Below, one piece after another: positions 54,834 through 64,000 of a DNA stretch of 64,000 nucleotides. The translations under genes were made by a program, and so were the position numbers. Position 1 is the first letter of the stretch; each line of letters starts with the position of its first letter. This DNA is from Gordonia sp. ABSL11-1 (GTDB lineage: Bacteria; Actinomycetota; Actinomycetes; Mycobacteriales; Mycobacteriaceae), in the NCBI RefSeq assembly GCF_030315685.1, contig NZ_JASXSI010000006.1:62001-126000 (forward strand), written 5' to 3'. The notes below the pieces were generated by a model. The model saw only the letters and a list, made by a program, of their open reading frames with translations. It did no database searches and was not told the DNA's origin.

Positions 54834-55750
54834 ATGGACGACCTCCGCAAGTGCCGTCGCGCAGTCAACCGGCAGGAAATGCTCCGCGACGGGTACACCG
54901 ACGCCGACCTGCGCATGGCGATCACGCTCGGCCAGCTCGAATCACTGGCGCCGGGTGTACTGATCCCTTCCGGAATCCTCGACGGGACGGACGAACACCG
55001 CCACCGCGAGCTGGCGCGCGCCTGGATTCGGCGGCCGCCGACCAAGAACCGCGCGCTCGCGGGTGTGTCAGCGGTGGCGACATACGGGCTACCGGTGTGG
55101 GGGCCTCGACACGAAGCGTGTCGTCGTCCTCGACACCGGGCGGTCGCCGGGATCGCGGACAACGACGGGGATGCGTCTCGTGACCGATCGCCGGAAACCG
55201 GACATCGTGGACGTCGATGGTGTCCCCCTCGTCACTGCCGCGCGCCGTGATCGATCTGGCCCGCACGTCGCCGCGAATCCCGGCGATCGCCGTCGGCGAT
55301 GCGGCCCTGCACGCCGAATTGTGCACTGCCGGCGATCGGGAGAACGAACTCGATCTCATCAATGGCATGGTGGGGGCGTCACGTGCGCGGCGGATCGTGC
55401 CCGAGATGGACGGGCGCGCGGAATCCGTCCTGGAATCCCGCAGTCGGATCGAACTGACCGACGGCGGCCTGCCGATGCCCGAACTGCAAGTGGATCTGTA
55501 CGACGACACGGGTGAGTGGGTGGCACGTGTCGACTTCCGCTGGAAGGAGTTCTCGGTCGTCGGCGAAAGCGACGGCGAGAAGAAGTACACGGGCGCCGAC
55601 GGCACCTCGGTGATCTTGTACGAGAAGAACCGTACCGACGCTATCGTCGAGCTCGGCAATCGCGTGGTCCCCTGGGGCTGGTCTGATCTGGACGACCCCG
55701 CCGCGCTCATCGCTCGGCTCCGCCGCGCGATGAACCGGCCGGCCGCTTGA
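54834..55750 (+). pseudogene. Frameshifted AbiEi/DUF559-like protein
   Basis: Three frames must be joined to read the whole protein. Frame one (54834 to about 55105) gives GYTDADLRMAITLGQLESLAPGVLIPSG, an AbiEi-like N-terminal domain, and AVATYGLPVWG. Frame two (about 55105-55240) gives LDTKRVVVLD and DIVDVDGVPLV. Frame three carries AVIDLARTSP through VDFRWKEFSVVGESDGEKKY and NRVVPWGWSDLDD, the nuclease-like C-terminal part, to the stop at 55748. Two one-base shifts (near 55105 and 55240) therefore break it. It is a distant relative of the gene at 27476. Either a decayed gene or assembly errors. Confidence 0.78.
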
Positions 55751-55847
55751 GGGTCGCTCTGACAGCTACCGGCGGCGGCGCGGGTGACACCGACAGCCCA
55801 GTGGGCGCGAACTGAGGCGACGGACCACCACGTATCCTGGCAGCACC

Positions 55848-57410
55848 ATGACCTCTGACCAGATCAGCTCCTCGCACGGTGCGGGTGAGCCGTACTACAT
55901 CACCACGGCGATCGCCTATCCGAACGGCGCACCGCACATCGGCCACGCCTACGAGTACATCTCGGCCGACGCCCTGGCCCGGTTCAAGCGCCTCGACGGC
56001 TTCGACGTCCGCTTCCTGACGGGTACCGACGTGCACGGTCAGAAGATGCAGCAGACGGCCGAGGCCGAGGGCATCCCGACCGCCGACCTGGCCAACCGCA
56101 ACTCCGATCGGTTCCAGAAGCTGCAGGAGCGGCTGGGGTCGAGCTTCGACAGGTTCATCCGCACCAGCGACGCCGACCACAAGGTGGCGTCCGAGGCGAT
56201 CTGGCAGCGGATGTTCGACGCCGGGGACATCTATCTCGACGCCTATTCCGGCTGGTACGACGTCCGCGACGAGACGTTCTACGCCGAGGGCGACACCGCG
56301 GTCGACGACGCCGGCAATCGCATCGCCGCCGACACCGGCCACGTCCTCACCTGGACCGAGGAGCAGACCTACTTCTTCCGCCTGTCTGCCTATCAGGACA
56401 AGCTCCTCGAGCTCTACGAGACCCATCCCGAGTTCGTGCGTCCCGATGTCCGTCGCAACGAGGTCGTCAGTTTCGTCAAAGGCGGGCTCACCGACCTCTC
56501 GATCTCGCGGACGACTTTCGACTGGGGCGTGCCCGTGCCCGGGCATCCCGACCACGTCATGTACGTGTGGGTCGACGCCCTGACGAACTATCTCACCGGC
56601 GTCGGATTCCCCGACGACGCAGAGACATTCGGCCGCTACTGGCCGGCGGACCTGCACATCATCGGCAAGGACATCATCCGGTTCCACTGCGTGTACTGGC
56701 CGGCATTCCTGATGAGCGCGGGGATCGAACTGCCGAAACGTGTGTTCGCACATGGCTTCCTGTTCAACAAGGGCGAGAAGATGAGCAAGTCCGTCGGCAA
56801 CGTCGTCGACCCGGACAACCTGATCGACGAGTTCGGCCTCGACCCGGTCCGCTACTTCTTCCTGCGCGAGGTCTCCTACGGCCAGGACGGGTCGTACTCG
56901 ACGGACGCCATCATCGGGCGGATCAACGCCGACCTCGCCAACGAGTTCGGCAATCTCGCCCAGCGCACCCTGTCGATGATCGGCAAGTACTTCGATGGCG
57001 CGGTGCCGGCCCCCGGCGACCTGACCGCCGACGACATCGCGCTTCTCGACAAGGCCGCGCGTCTGCTGCCGCGGGTCCGTGAGCACTTCGAGGTACAGGC
57101 CATCCACCTCGGCATCGAGACACTGTGGTCGGTGCTCGCCGACACCAACCGCTACATCTCGTCGCAGGAGCCGTGGAAGCTCGCCAAGACCGACCTCGAC
57201 CGGACTGCGACCGTGCTGTACGTCTGCGCCGAGGTGGTGCGCGTGGTGGCGCTGCTGTCGCAGCCGATCATGCCGGAGTCGTCGAACCGACTGCTCGACC
57301 TGCTCGCCGTCGACGCCGACCACCGGACGTTCACCGCTGTCGACGACCGGCTCACGCCCGGGACCGGCCTGCCCAAGCCGTCGCCGGTCTTCCCCCGCCA
57401 CGAGGCGTGA
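55848..57410 (+). CDS. metG: Methionyl-tRNA synthetase
   Basis: A 520-residue class I synthetase. The HIGH motif is in [14 protein letters not shown] (residues 30-33) and the KMSKS loop in [10 protein letters not shown] (about 311-315). The anticodon-binding helical domain ends with EPWKLAKTD and the rest. It lacks both the zinc-knuckle insert of E. coli MetG and the C-terminal tRNA-binding domain, as in M. tuberculosis MetS (similar length). The stop overlaps the GTG of the next gene. Confidence 0.96.
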   Translation: MTSDQISSSHGAGEPYYITTAIAYPNGAPHIGHAYEYISADALARFKRLDGFDVRFLTGTDVHGQKMQQTAEAEGIPTADLANRNSDRFQKLQERLGSSFDRFIRTSDADHKVASEAIWQRMFDAGDIYLDAYSGWYDVRDETFYAEGDTAVDDAGNRIAADTGHVLTWTEEQTYFFRLSAYQDKLLELYETHPEFVRPDVRRNEVVSFVKGGLTDLSISRTTFDWGVPVPGHPDHVMYVWVDALTNYLTGVGFPDDAETFGRYWPADLHIIGKDIIRFHCVYWPAFLMSAGIELPKRVFAHGFLFNKGEKMSKSVGNVVDPDNLIDEFGLDPVRYFFLREVSYGQDGSYSTDAIIGRINADLANEFGNLAQRTLSMIGKYFDGAVPAPGDLTADDIALLDKAARLLPRVREHFEVQAIHLGIETLWSVLADTNRYISSQEPWKLAKTDLDRTATVLYVCAEVVRVVALLSQPIMPESSNRLLDLLAVDADHRTFTAVDDRLTPGTGLPKPSPVFPRHEA

Positions 57411-58588
57411 CCGCGCCGGCGCTCGACGTCCTGCGTGCACTGCACACGTACACCAGGGCGGCCGGGCTGCCGCCCCCGGCCGCACTGATCGGTGACTGGT
57501 GGGATGCCGACGCCGTGATCGCACCGTCGATCAGGCTACGACCGGGTTTCCCGCCGCCCGACGATCCCGACCGGTTCTGGTTCGGCTATCTCGGATTCCC
57601 CGTGCGCGCCACCGAATCCGCACTCCCCACCGCCGTCGGCGGGCTGACCGCAGAGGTACTCGTCCTGCGTGACGGCCGATGGCACCACCACAGCGTCGAC
57701 GGAACCCCCTGTGCCCCATGGGTCACCGACGCCCTCTCGACTCCCACTGCCGCCGAGAACGCGTGGTCGGCGACCTGGGCGGCCCCCGAACGGCAACCAC
57801 ATCTGGCCGCGATCGGGGAATGCCTCGAGGCCATCCGCGCAGGCGAGGTGTACCAGGCGTGCGTGTGCACCCGGTTCACCGGAGAGATCACCGGCGACGC
57901 GGCGGAGTTCTTCAGTTCGGTCACCTCCACCACGCGACCAGCGAAAGCAGCTTACCTGCATGGCGATTGGGGAACCGTGGCGAGTTTCTCGCCCGAGTCG
58001 TTCCTGCGCCGCACCGGAAATCTGGTGTCGTCGGCGCCGATCAAGGGCACCGTCGGCGCCGATGCCGCACCGGAGTCGCTGTCGGCGTCGTCGAAGGACA
58101 TCGCCGAGAACGTGATGATCGTCGACCTGGTGCGCAACGATCTCGGACGAATCGCGGTGACCGGGACGGTGCGGGTCGCCGACCTCTTGTCGGTGGTGCC
58201 CGCACCCGGCGTCTGGCACCTCGTCTCACGGGTCGAGGCCATCGTCGACCCCGCCGTCGGCACGAATGAACTGCTACGCGCGACCTTTCCCCCGGCATCG
58301 GTCACCGGCACACCGAAGCAGCGGGCCGCGGAACTCCTCGCGGGATGGGAGGAGCATGCGCGCGGCGTGTATTGCGGCGCCGTCGGGATGGCCGGCCCCG
58401 GGCGCGGCCTCGACCTCAACGTGGCCATCCGGACGGTTGCGCTGACCCCGGACGGGAGCGCCACGCTCGGAGTCGGCGGCGGCATCACGCTCGACTCGGA
58501 TCCGCTGAGGGAGTGGCAGGAATGCCTCGACAAGGCGGCCAGCATCGTCGGCCTGAGCGCGCGATCCGGCGTGAGTCGCGTCCGATGA
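57407..58588 (+). CDS. pabB: Aminodeoxychorismate synthase component I-like (PabB family)
   Basis: A 393-residue chorismate-binding enzyme. The C-terminal catalytic region is complete: [62 protein letters not shown] and the final [11 protein letters not shown], the signatures of PabB/TrpE. The N-terminal 120 residues are short and diverged. It would make 4-amino-4-deoxychorismate for folate, using ammonia from a PabA partner not found here. Position after metG and near rsmI agrees with M. tuberculosis pabB. It overlaps metG by GTGA. Confidence 0.88.
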   Translation: MTAPALDVLRALHTYTRAAGLPPPAALIGDWWDADAVIAPSIRLRPGFPPPDDPDRFWFGYLGFPVRATESALPTAVGGLTAEVLVLRDGRWHHHSVDGTPCAPWVTDALSTPTAAENAWSATWAAPERQPHLAAIGECLEAIRAGEVYQACVCTRFTGEITGDAAEFFSSVTSTTRPAKAAYLHGDWGTVASFSPESFLRRTGNLVSSAPIKGTVGADAAPESLSASSKDIAENVMIVDLVRNDLGRIAVTGTVRVADLLSVVPAPGVWHLVSRVEAIVDPAVGTNELLRATFPPASVTGTPKQRAAELLAGWEEHARGVYCGAVGMAGPGRGLDLNVAIRTVALTPDGSATLGVGGGITLDSDPLREWQECLDKAASIVGLSARSGVSRVR

Positions 58589-58718
58589 GGCGTCGGGCGA
58601 GTCGTGGCCGGTGCGTTTATCGTGGTAGATCAAACGCTCGACGCCTGATGTGAGCCACTTGACCCATTTGCCGAATCCACGAACCGTGCCGGTCACAACA
58701 CTGGGGTAACATCGCACT

Positions 58719-59978
58719 ATGCGTCGATCCATACTGCCGAGTACGGATGATTCGCGGGCGCTCGACGGTCGGGGAGACCACTCCCCAGCTGAGATGACGG
58801 TCGATCTACCCGCACCGACCACCAGGGGTGATCTCATCGCCTCCTGGCAACGGGCCATGGACGCCGGGTTCCGCGCGGACCGACACGCCCCCCGTCATCT
58901 CGCACCCGCCGAGGTGACCGATCGTCGGCGCGACAACGCGCTCGGCGAGGGTGCGCGCCGACTGCAGCAGGTGTTCAGCGAGACGACCGACGACTCCGAT
59001 CTCATGATGGGTGTCTTCGACGCCGACGGCGTCCTGCTGTGGCGCGGTGGTACGTCCCGCTGGCTCGATGCCGCCGACAACCTCGAACTCGTCGAGGGCA
59101 GCCGATGGGACGAGGCATCCACCGCGACCACCGCGGTGAGTCTGGTGATGACCGATCACCGGCCCACGCGGGTCGCCGGTGCTGAGCACTTCAACCACGC
59201 GCTGCACACGCTCTACTGCGCAGCGGCACCGATCCACGACCCACGCACGGGTTCGATGGCAGGCATCGTCGGGCTCGCCGGCCCAGTCGAGGCTCTGCAG
59301 CCGTCGTCGACGGCGTTCGCCGCGAGCATGGCCGCGCTCGGCGAACACGAGATCGCCGCCGCCCATTCGCGTTCGCTCATCGAACTGCGACGTGCGGCCC
59401 ACGCCCGACTCGCCGGAATCCGCGGTCCGGCGCTACTCGTCGACCGCGACGGGTGGGTGGCCGACAGCCGTGGCTGCACCGCGCCGGACGCCGTCGCCAC
59501 ACCGACCGAGGGCGCCCATCAGTTCGTCCCGGGGATCGGCACCTGCGTCGCGATCCCCGTCGGCTCCGGGTGGCTGTTGCGCCGCGTCGGGCCTGCCAAC
59601 CCGATCATCGCCGAGTTGGACCTGCGTGGCGAACCCTCACTGAGCGTGGTCGGCGGCGGCGAGGAGTGGCGCACCGTCCTGACCCGTCGCCACGCGCAGA
59701 TCCTTCTGCTGCTGGCCGAGGCATCCGAATCGGGTCTGACCTCGGCCCGGTTGAGCCGCCTCATCTTCGGCGACACCGGCCACGTGGTCACGGTCCGCGC
59801 CGAGATGTCGCGGTTACGACGCGCTGTCGGGGCACTGCTGGCCAGTCGTCCCTATCGCCTCGCCCCCGGTGTGACGCTCCGCATCGCGAAGGACGGCTCT
59901 AGTCCTGCTGATCGCCCTCTCGACTATCAAGCACTGCTTGATACACCTCTCGGCGGGAAGCACCGCCGCCCCGCGTGA
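58719..59978 (+). CDS. GAF-domain transcriptional regulator (AcoR-like N-terminus)
   Basis: A 419-residue protein. The N-terminal region (GDLIASWQRAMDAGFRADRHAPRHL, then MGVFDADGVLLWRGG) matches the GAF-containing sensor of AcoR-type activators, but no sigma-54 AAA+ domain follows. In its place is a C-terminal helical region LTRRHAQILLLLAEASESGLTSARLSRLIFGD with a helix-turn-helix, typical of an actinobacterial group of regulators often found near alcohol or aldehyde dehydrogenases. No such target lies next to it. Its 3' end overlaps rsmI on the other strand by 80 bp. Confidence 0.8.
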   Translation: MRRSILPSTDDSRALDGRGDHSPAEMTVDLPAPTTRGDLIASWQRAMDAGFRADRHAPRHLAPAEVTDRRRDNALGEGARRLQQVFSETTDDSDLMMGVFDADGVLLWRGGTSRWLDAADNLELVEGSRWDEASTATTAVSLVMTDHRPTRVAGAEHFNHALHTLYCAAAPIHDPRTGSMAGIVGLAGPVEALQPSSTAFAASMAALGEHEIAAAHSRSLIELRRAAHARLAGIRGPALLVDRDGWVADSRGCTAPDAVATPTEGAHQFVPGIGTCVAIPVGSGWLLRRVGPANPIIAELDLRGEPSLSVVGGGEEWRTVLTRRHAQILLLLAEASESGLTSARLSRLIFGDTGHVVTVRAEMSRLRRAVGALLASRPYRLAPGVTLRIAKDGSSPADRPLDYQALLDTPLGGKHRRPA

Positions 59979-60873
59979 CGTGTGCGCACGCATCCTTCAG
60001 TCGCATGCCACCCGCGACGAGCTGTTCGGCGTCGTCGACGAGATCGGCCATGTCGCGGACACGAGGGCTGCCACCCGCGACGACGACGGTGATCTCGCCG
60101 CGCACCCCGTCGGCCGCCCACTGCGCGAGTTCGGCCAGTGTCCCGCGCCGGATCTCCTCGTAGGTCTTGGTGAGTTCCCGGCACACCGCCGCGCGCCGAT
60201 CGGCACCGAGGACCTCGACGGCGTCGGCGAGGGTGTCGGCCAGGCGATGCGGCGATTCGAAGAACACGGTCGTGCGGGGCTGATCGACCAGACCGGCCAG
60301 CCAGTCGCGTCGCGCCCCCGACCGGCGCGGGGCGAAACCGTCGAAGCAGAACCGTTCGGACGGCAACGCCGACACCGCCAGCGCCGTCGTGACCGCCGAC
60401 GGACCGGGCAGACAGGTCACCCGGAGTCCGGCGTCGGCGCACGCCGCGACCAGCTTGAAGCCGGGGTCGCTGACCGACGGCATCCCGGCGTCGGTGATCA
60501 GCAGGACCGTCGACCCGCCGGCGATCGACTCCAGGAGACCCGGCGTCCGCGACGCCTCCACATGGTCGTAGTAGCTGACCAGGCTTCCGCCGATGGTCAC
60601 GCCCAAGCCGGTGGCCAACGATCGTGCGCGCCGCGTGTCCTCCGCGGCGACGACGTCGGCGGACTCCAGCGCCGCCCGCAATCGAGGCGATGCGTCGCCT
60701 ACCTGGCCCATCGGGGTCGCGGCCAGGACCAGACGGCCGCCGGCGCGCGCGGGGGGCTCGTCCCGGTTGGCGGACGGTCGGTCGACGGACGGTTGGTCGA
60801 CGGACGGTTGGTCGACGGAGTGGTCGGTGAGGTCGGCGGTCGTCTCGTCGACCGGTTCCGGGGAGTTCATCAC
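59899..60873 (-). CDS. rsmI: 16S rRNA (cytidine-1402 2'-O)-methyltransferase
   Basis: A 324-residue tetrapyrrole-methylase-fold enzyme that 2'-O-methylates C1402 of 16S rRNA. Visible are LVLAATPMGQVGDASPRLRAALESADVVAAEDTR, the mark of RsmI, then LITDAGMPSVSDPG, LPGPSAVTTALAVSALPS and FFESPHRL. An N-terminal extension of about 45 residues carries three SVDQP-like repeats and is not part of the family core. It diverges from pmt by 35 bp, as in M. tuberculosis Rv1003/Rv1002c. Confidence 0.94.
   Translation of the reverse strand: MMNSPEPVDETTADLTDHSVDQPSVDQPSVDRPSANRDEPPARAGGRLVLAATPMGQVGDASPRLRAALESADVVAAEDTRRARSLATGLGVTIGGSLVSYYDHVEASRTPGLLESIAGGSTVLLITDAGMPSVSDPGFKLVAACADAGLRVTCLPGPSAVTTALAVSALPSERFCFDGFAPRRSGARRDWLAGLVDQPRTTVFFESPHRLADTLADAVEVLGADRRAAVCRELTKTYEEIRRGTLAELAQWAADGVRGEITVVVAGGSPRVRDMADLVDDAEQLVAGGMRLKDACAHVTRGGGASRREVYQAVLDSREGDQQD
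60766..60822. repeat. 15-bp tandem repeat in the rsmI 5' coding region
   Basis: The unit GTCGACGGACGGTTG stands twice exactly (60781-60795, 60796-60810), with a partial third copy after and a diverged one before. In the protein it gives the SVDQP repeats of the RsmI N-terminal extension. The unit length is a multiple of three, so slippage would change length without breaking the gene. Confidence 0.8.
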
Positions 60874-60908
60874 CGATCAGCTTACGAGGGGCCACTACGA
60901 TCGGACGG

Positions 60909-62513
60909 GTGACCAACCCCGCCCTCCTCGATCGTCGACTCGACGGGGAGCGCGGTCTCTCCGTCGACGGCGATCGCGGCCTCGCCGAGGACCTCGGCAC
61001 CACCCCCCACCGTTCCGTGCCCGCCGCCGTCTTCGGCGCCCCCGACCGGTTGCGCGGACTCGTCGTCGGACTGGTGATCGCCGGGGTCGCGCTGATCACC
61101 CGGCTGTGGGGTCTGGCACGCCCGACCGACCAGGGGACGCCGGTCTTCGACGAGAAGCACTATGTGCCACAGGGCTGGCAGGTGCTGACGGGTGGCAACT
61201 GGATCGAGGACAACCCCGCCTACGGTCTGGTCGTGCATCCACCGGTGGGCAAGTGGCTGCTGGCTGCCGGTGAGGCCGTCTTCGGCTACGGCCCGGTCGG
61301 CTGGCGGATCACCCCGGCGCTCGCCGGGGTGGCGATCGTCGTGATGATCTACTGCTGCGTGCGCCGGATGACACGATCGACGCTGATCGGCGCCATCGCC
61401 GGGGTCTTCGCCATCTGCGACGGCGTGCTGTTCGTGCAGTCGCGGATGGGCATGCTCGACATCTTCCAGGCGCTGTTCGTGGTCGCCGCCTTCGCCGCCC
61501 TCATCGCCGACCGCGATCAGGTTCGGGCACGCATGCACCGGGTCCACCTCGAGGGGCGCATCGCCGACAGCCCGTTCGGACCGCGACTCGGCTTCCGCTG
61601 GTATCGGTTCACTGCCGGAGTCATGCTCGGATTGGGCTGTGGCACCAAGTGGTCCGGCATCTACTTCGTCATCTTCTTCGTCGTGCTCGCACTCGGCTTC
61701 GACGTCGCCGCGCGCAAGGCCTACCACGTCCGGCGGCCCTGGATGGGGGTCCTGCGCCGCGACCTGCTACCGTCCGGCGCCGGTCTGGCGGTGATGCCGG
61801 TCCTCATCTACTTCGCGACGTTCGTGCCGTGGTTCACCAATGAGACCGCCGTGTATCGGTACGAGGTGGGCAATCAGATCGGCGTCGGCGGGCCGTTCGC
61901 GTGGCTGCCGGGCGCCTGGCGATCTCTGTGGTTTTACGAGGCCGGGATTCTGGAATTCCATGCCGGTCTGACGAATTCGGCCGGCAATCACCATCCATGG
62001 GAGTCCAAGCCGTGGACGTGGCCGATGAGTCTGCGACCCATGCTCTACGCGATCGAGAACGGACCGGATCAGTGCGGCGGCGGAGAGTGCATCCGCGCGC
62101 AGATGTTGATCGGGTCTCCGGCGCTGTGGTGGCTGGCGTTGCCGATGCTGGCGTGGGGCCTGTGGTCGTGGCTGGTGCGTCGCGATTGGCGCTATGCCGC
62201 CGTCGTCACCGGCTACGCGGCCGGACTGCTCCCCTGGTTCGCCGACCTGGACCGACAGATGTACTTCTTCTACGCGACGGTGATGGCGCCGTTCCTCGTG
62301 ATGGGACTTGCGCTGTGCTGCGGTGATCTGCTGCGTGTCGGGGTCAGAACCGCGAGGGCACGTCCGGAACGACGTACCCTCGCGATCCTGGTGGTGGCGA
62401 TCTACATCAGCCTGGTGGTGGTCAACTTCATCTGGTTGTGGCCGATCCTCACCGCGAGTCCGATCTCCCCGGCTCAGTGGCATCAGCAGATCTGGTTGCC
62501 GAGCTGGGGCTGA
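60909..62513 (+). CDS. pmt: Protein O-mannosyltransferase (PMT family)
   Basis: A 534-residue membrane glycosyltransferase with about 11 helices. The acidic catalytic pair of GT39 enzymes is in VFDEKHYVPQGWQ, in the first extracytoplasmic loop, followed by HPPVGKWLL. The later loop NHHPWESKPWTWPMSLRP and the C-terminal helices agree with mycobacterial Pmt (Rv1002c), which transfers mannose from polyprenyl phosphomannose to exported proteins during Sec translocation. Start is the GTG at 60909. Its 3' end overlaps the convergent BCCT gene by 65 bp. Confidence 0.94.
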   Translation: MTNPALLDRRLDGERGLSVDGDRGLAEDLGTTPHRSVPAAVFGAPDRLRGLVVGLVIAGVALITRLWGLARPTDQGTPVFDEKHYVPQGWQVLTGGNWIEDNPAYGLVVHPPVGKWLLAAGEAVFGYGPVGWRITPALAGVAIVVMIYCCVRRMTRSTLIGAIAGVFAICDGVLFVQSRMGMLDIFQALFVVAAFAALIADRDQVRARMHRVHLEGRIADSPFGPRLGFRWYRFTAGVMLGLGCGTKWSGIYFVIFFVVLALGFDVAARKAYHVRRPWMGVLRRDLLPSGAGLAVMPVLIYFATFVPWFTNETAVYRYEVGNQIGVGGPFAWLPGAWRSLWFYEAGILEFHAGLTNSAGNHHPWESKPWTWPMSLRPMLYAIENGPDQCGGGECIRAQMLIGSPALWWLALPMLAWGLWSWLVRRDWRYAAVVTGYAAGLLPWFADLDRQMYFFYATVMAPFLVMGLALCCGDLLRVGVRTARARPERRTLAILVVAIYISLVVVNFIWLWPILTASPISPAQWHQQIWLPSWG

Positions 62514-63999
62514 CGACCTGGGCGAGCGGCGACTCCGACAACACCTCGTCGGCCGGGGCGTCGTCGGCGGCCGAGCCGTCGCGCGCCACCTCGACGGCGA
62601 CGAATTCGCCGGTCCCGATCTCGTTGGCCTGCTGACGGATGTGCTCGTCGACCTGATCGCGCAGTTCGAGTCGCGCGACGATCAGCGGGTCGCGTCGGAG
62701 ATCGCGATAGAGAGAGAAGCACATCGCGATCATGACGACGACGAACGGCAGTGCCGCGATGATGGCCATCTGCTGCAGACCACTCAGGGCGTCGTCACCG
62801 CTGATCGCGAGCAGCAGTGCGGCCACCGTACCCGTGAGCACACCCCAGAAGATCGTGACCCACCGCGACGGATCGTGCGTACCGCGTTGCGACAGCGATC
62901 CCATCACGATCGACGCCGAATCCGCACCGGAGACGAAGAAGATCGCCACCAGCAACATGACGAGCGCGGACGCGATCGCGGTCCACGGCATGTTCGCGAG
63001 CACGTCGAACAGGGTGTCCTCGCTGTTGTCCAGCGGGAGGCTGGCGCCGTCGGTCTGCTGGCGGATCGCGGTGCCACCGAACACACAGAACCAGACCAGC
63101 GACACCGTCGTCGGCACGACCATCACGCCGATGACGAACTCGCGGATGGTGCGTCCGCGGCTGATCTTGGCGAGGAACAGCCCGACGAACGGTGTCCACG
63201 ACACCCACCACGCCCAGTAGAAGATCGTCCACGACGCGAGCCAGGACTGACCGTCGACGTCGACGGTGGCGCCCGACCGGGCGGACAGGAACGGCAGATC
63301 GTTGAGATAGGCACCGAGGGTCGTCGGGAGCAGGTTCATGATGAACACCGTCGGACCGACGACGAACACGAACACGGCGAGGATCAGCGCCAGCACCATG
63401 TTGATGTTCGAGAGCCATTGGATACCGCGGGCGATGCCGGAGACCGCCGAGGCGACGAAGCAGGCCGTCAAGATCGCAATGATCGCGACCAGCAGCATCG
63501 TCGACGGCTCGTTCACCCATTCGACCTTCACCAGGCCCGAACCGATCTGCAGCGCACCGAGTCCCAGCGACGCGACCGTGCCGAACAGCGTCGCGAAGAT
63601 CGCGAGGATGTCGATGATCTTGCCGATGGGCCCCTTCGACCGACTGCCGAGCAGCGGCTCGAAGACCGCGCTCATCAACTGACCGCGGCCCATCCGATAG
63701 GTGCTGTAGGCGATCGCCAAGCCCACCACCGCGTACATCGCCCACGGGTGGAATCCCCAGTGGAACATGGTCGTCGCCATCGCGGCGCGGACGTCCTCGG
63801 CGGCCATCTCGGGCGGCGCGTTGACGAAATGATAGAGCGGCTCGTACGCACCGAAGAACATCAGACCGATGCCCATGCCGGCGCTGAACATCATCGCGAT
63901 CCAGCTGACGGTGCGGAACTCGGGTTTCTCACCGTCCTGACCGAGCGGGATGCGACCGTACTTGCTCACTGCGAGGAAGATCGCGAAGACCACGAATCC
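62449..63999 (-). CDS. BCCT-family transporter (betaine/carnitine/choline type), 5' end outside the window
   Basis: The last 516 residues of a BCCT transporter; the frame stays open to the window end. Family motifs are GMGIGLMFFGAYEPLYHF (the glycine-rich sodium/substrate helix) and FYWAWWVSWTPFVGLFLAKISRGRT, containing the Trp box of BetP-like carriers, then FVIGVMVVPT. It imports a quaternary amine such as glycine betaine with sodium, for osmoprotection. The C-terminal cytoplasmic tail of about 80 residues is charged, as in osmosensing members. Confidence 0.93.
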   Translation of the reverse strand, partial: GFVVFAIFLAVSKYGRIPLGQDGEKPEFRTVSWIAMMFSAGMGIGLMFFGAYEPLYHFVNAPPEMAAEDVRAAMATTMFHWGFHPWAMYAVVGLAIAYSTYRMGRGQLMSAVFEPLLGSRSKGPIGKIIDILAIFATLFGTVASLGLGALQIGSGLVKVEWVNEPSTMLLVAIIAILTACFVASAVSGIARGIQWLSNINMVLALILAVFVFVVGPTVFIMNLLPTTLGAYLNDLPFLSARSGATVDVDGQSWLASWTIFYWAWWVSWTPFVGLFLAKISRGRTIREFVIGVMVVPTTVSLVWFCVFGGTAIRQQTDGASLPLDNSEDTLFDVLANMPWTAIASALVMLLVAIFFVSGADSASIVMGSLSQRGTHDPSRWVTIFWGVLTGTVAALLLAISGDDALSGLQQMAIIAALPFVVVMIAMCFSLYRDLRRDPLIVARLELRDQVDEHIRQQANEIGTGEFVAVEVARDGSAADDAPADEVLSESPLAQVVSPSSATRSADATEPGRSDSR

Positions 64000-64000
64000 G

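Overview
The window is GC-rich actinobacterial chromosome, most likely from Gordonia or a close relative in the Mycobacteriales. The strongest clue is gene order. glmU, prs, rplY and pth on one side, and ispE, ksgA/rsmA, rpfB, tatD, metG, a pabB-like gene, rsmI and pmt on the other, follow the order known from the Mycobacterium tuberculosis Rv1018c-Rv1002c stretch, but with large insertions. GTG starts and 4-base ATGA/GTGA stop-start overlaps are common. I see no plasmid, phage, transposase, rRNA or CRISPR signal. One tRNA gene (Gln, UUG) is present.

Layout. 1-2.5 kb: end of a drug-type MFS exporter and a secreted trypsin-like protease. 1.5-10.4 kb: a sulfate-ester locus with an Fe(II)/2-oxoglutarate alkylsulfatase, a formylglycine-type arylsulfatase, and a divergent four-gene ABC importer of the oligopeptide type. 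10.5-11.8 kb: a wrecked divergent pair (flavin monooxygenase and TetR regulator) that has lost both 5' ends. 11.8-20.5 kb: tRNA-Gln, a fabG-like gene, then the core block glmU-prs and rplY-pth with arsC-like, asnB and epoxide-hydrolase-like genes between them.

20.5-45 kb is the accessory block between pth and ispE. It holds a DASS-type transporter, two KAS III (FabH) paralogues flanking a DrrAB-type exporter with its PadR regulator, a DUF559 nuclease-like gene bracketed by two related palindromes, prfC, a lipoprotein, a 3-hydroxyisobutyryl-CoA hydrolase-like gene, an ABC-F gene behind a structured leader with mini-ORFs, two hydrolases, a galactose module (SSS symporter with a small membrane partner, DeoR regulator, galT, galK, galM), a second ABC-F gene, a frameshifted secreted lipase and a GH25 lysozyme.

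45-64 kb returns to core genes: ispE, a GNAT enzyme, rsmA, rpfB and tatD. A second insertion follows (PhzF, GntR, beta-phosphoglucomutase-GH65 pair, a broken AbiEi/DUF559-like gene next to a 25-bp perfect hairpin), then metG, pabB-like, a GAF regulator, rsmI, pmt and the end of a BCCT transporter that runs off the window.

Most notable signals: the palindrome-bracketed DUF559 unit and its decayed relative; the predicted translational attenuator in front of the first ABC-F gene; the deletion scar joining a monooxygenase and a TetR gene; the paired KAS III/DrrAB/PadR module with a clear operator candidate; and GTCACA boxes in front of rpfB. Four genes carry frameshifts, so read-level verification would matter before calling them decayed.
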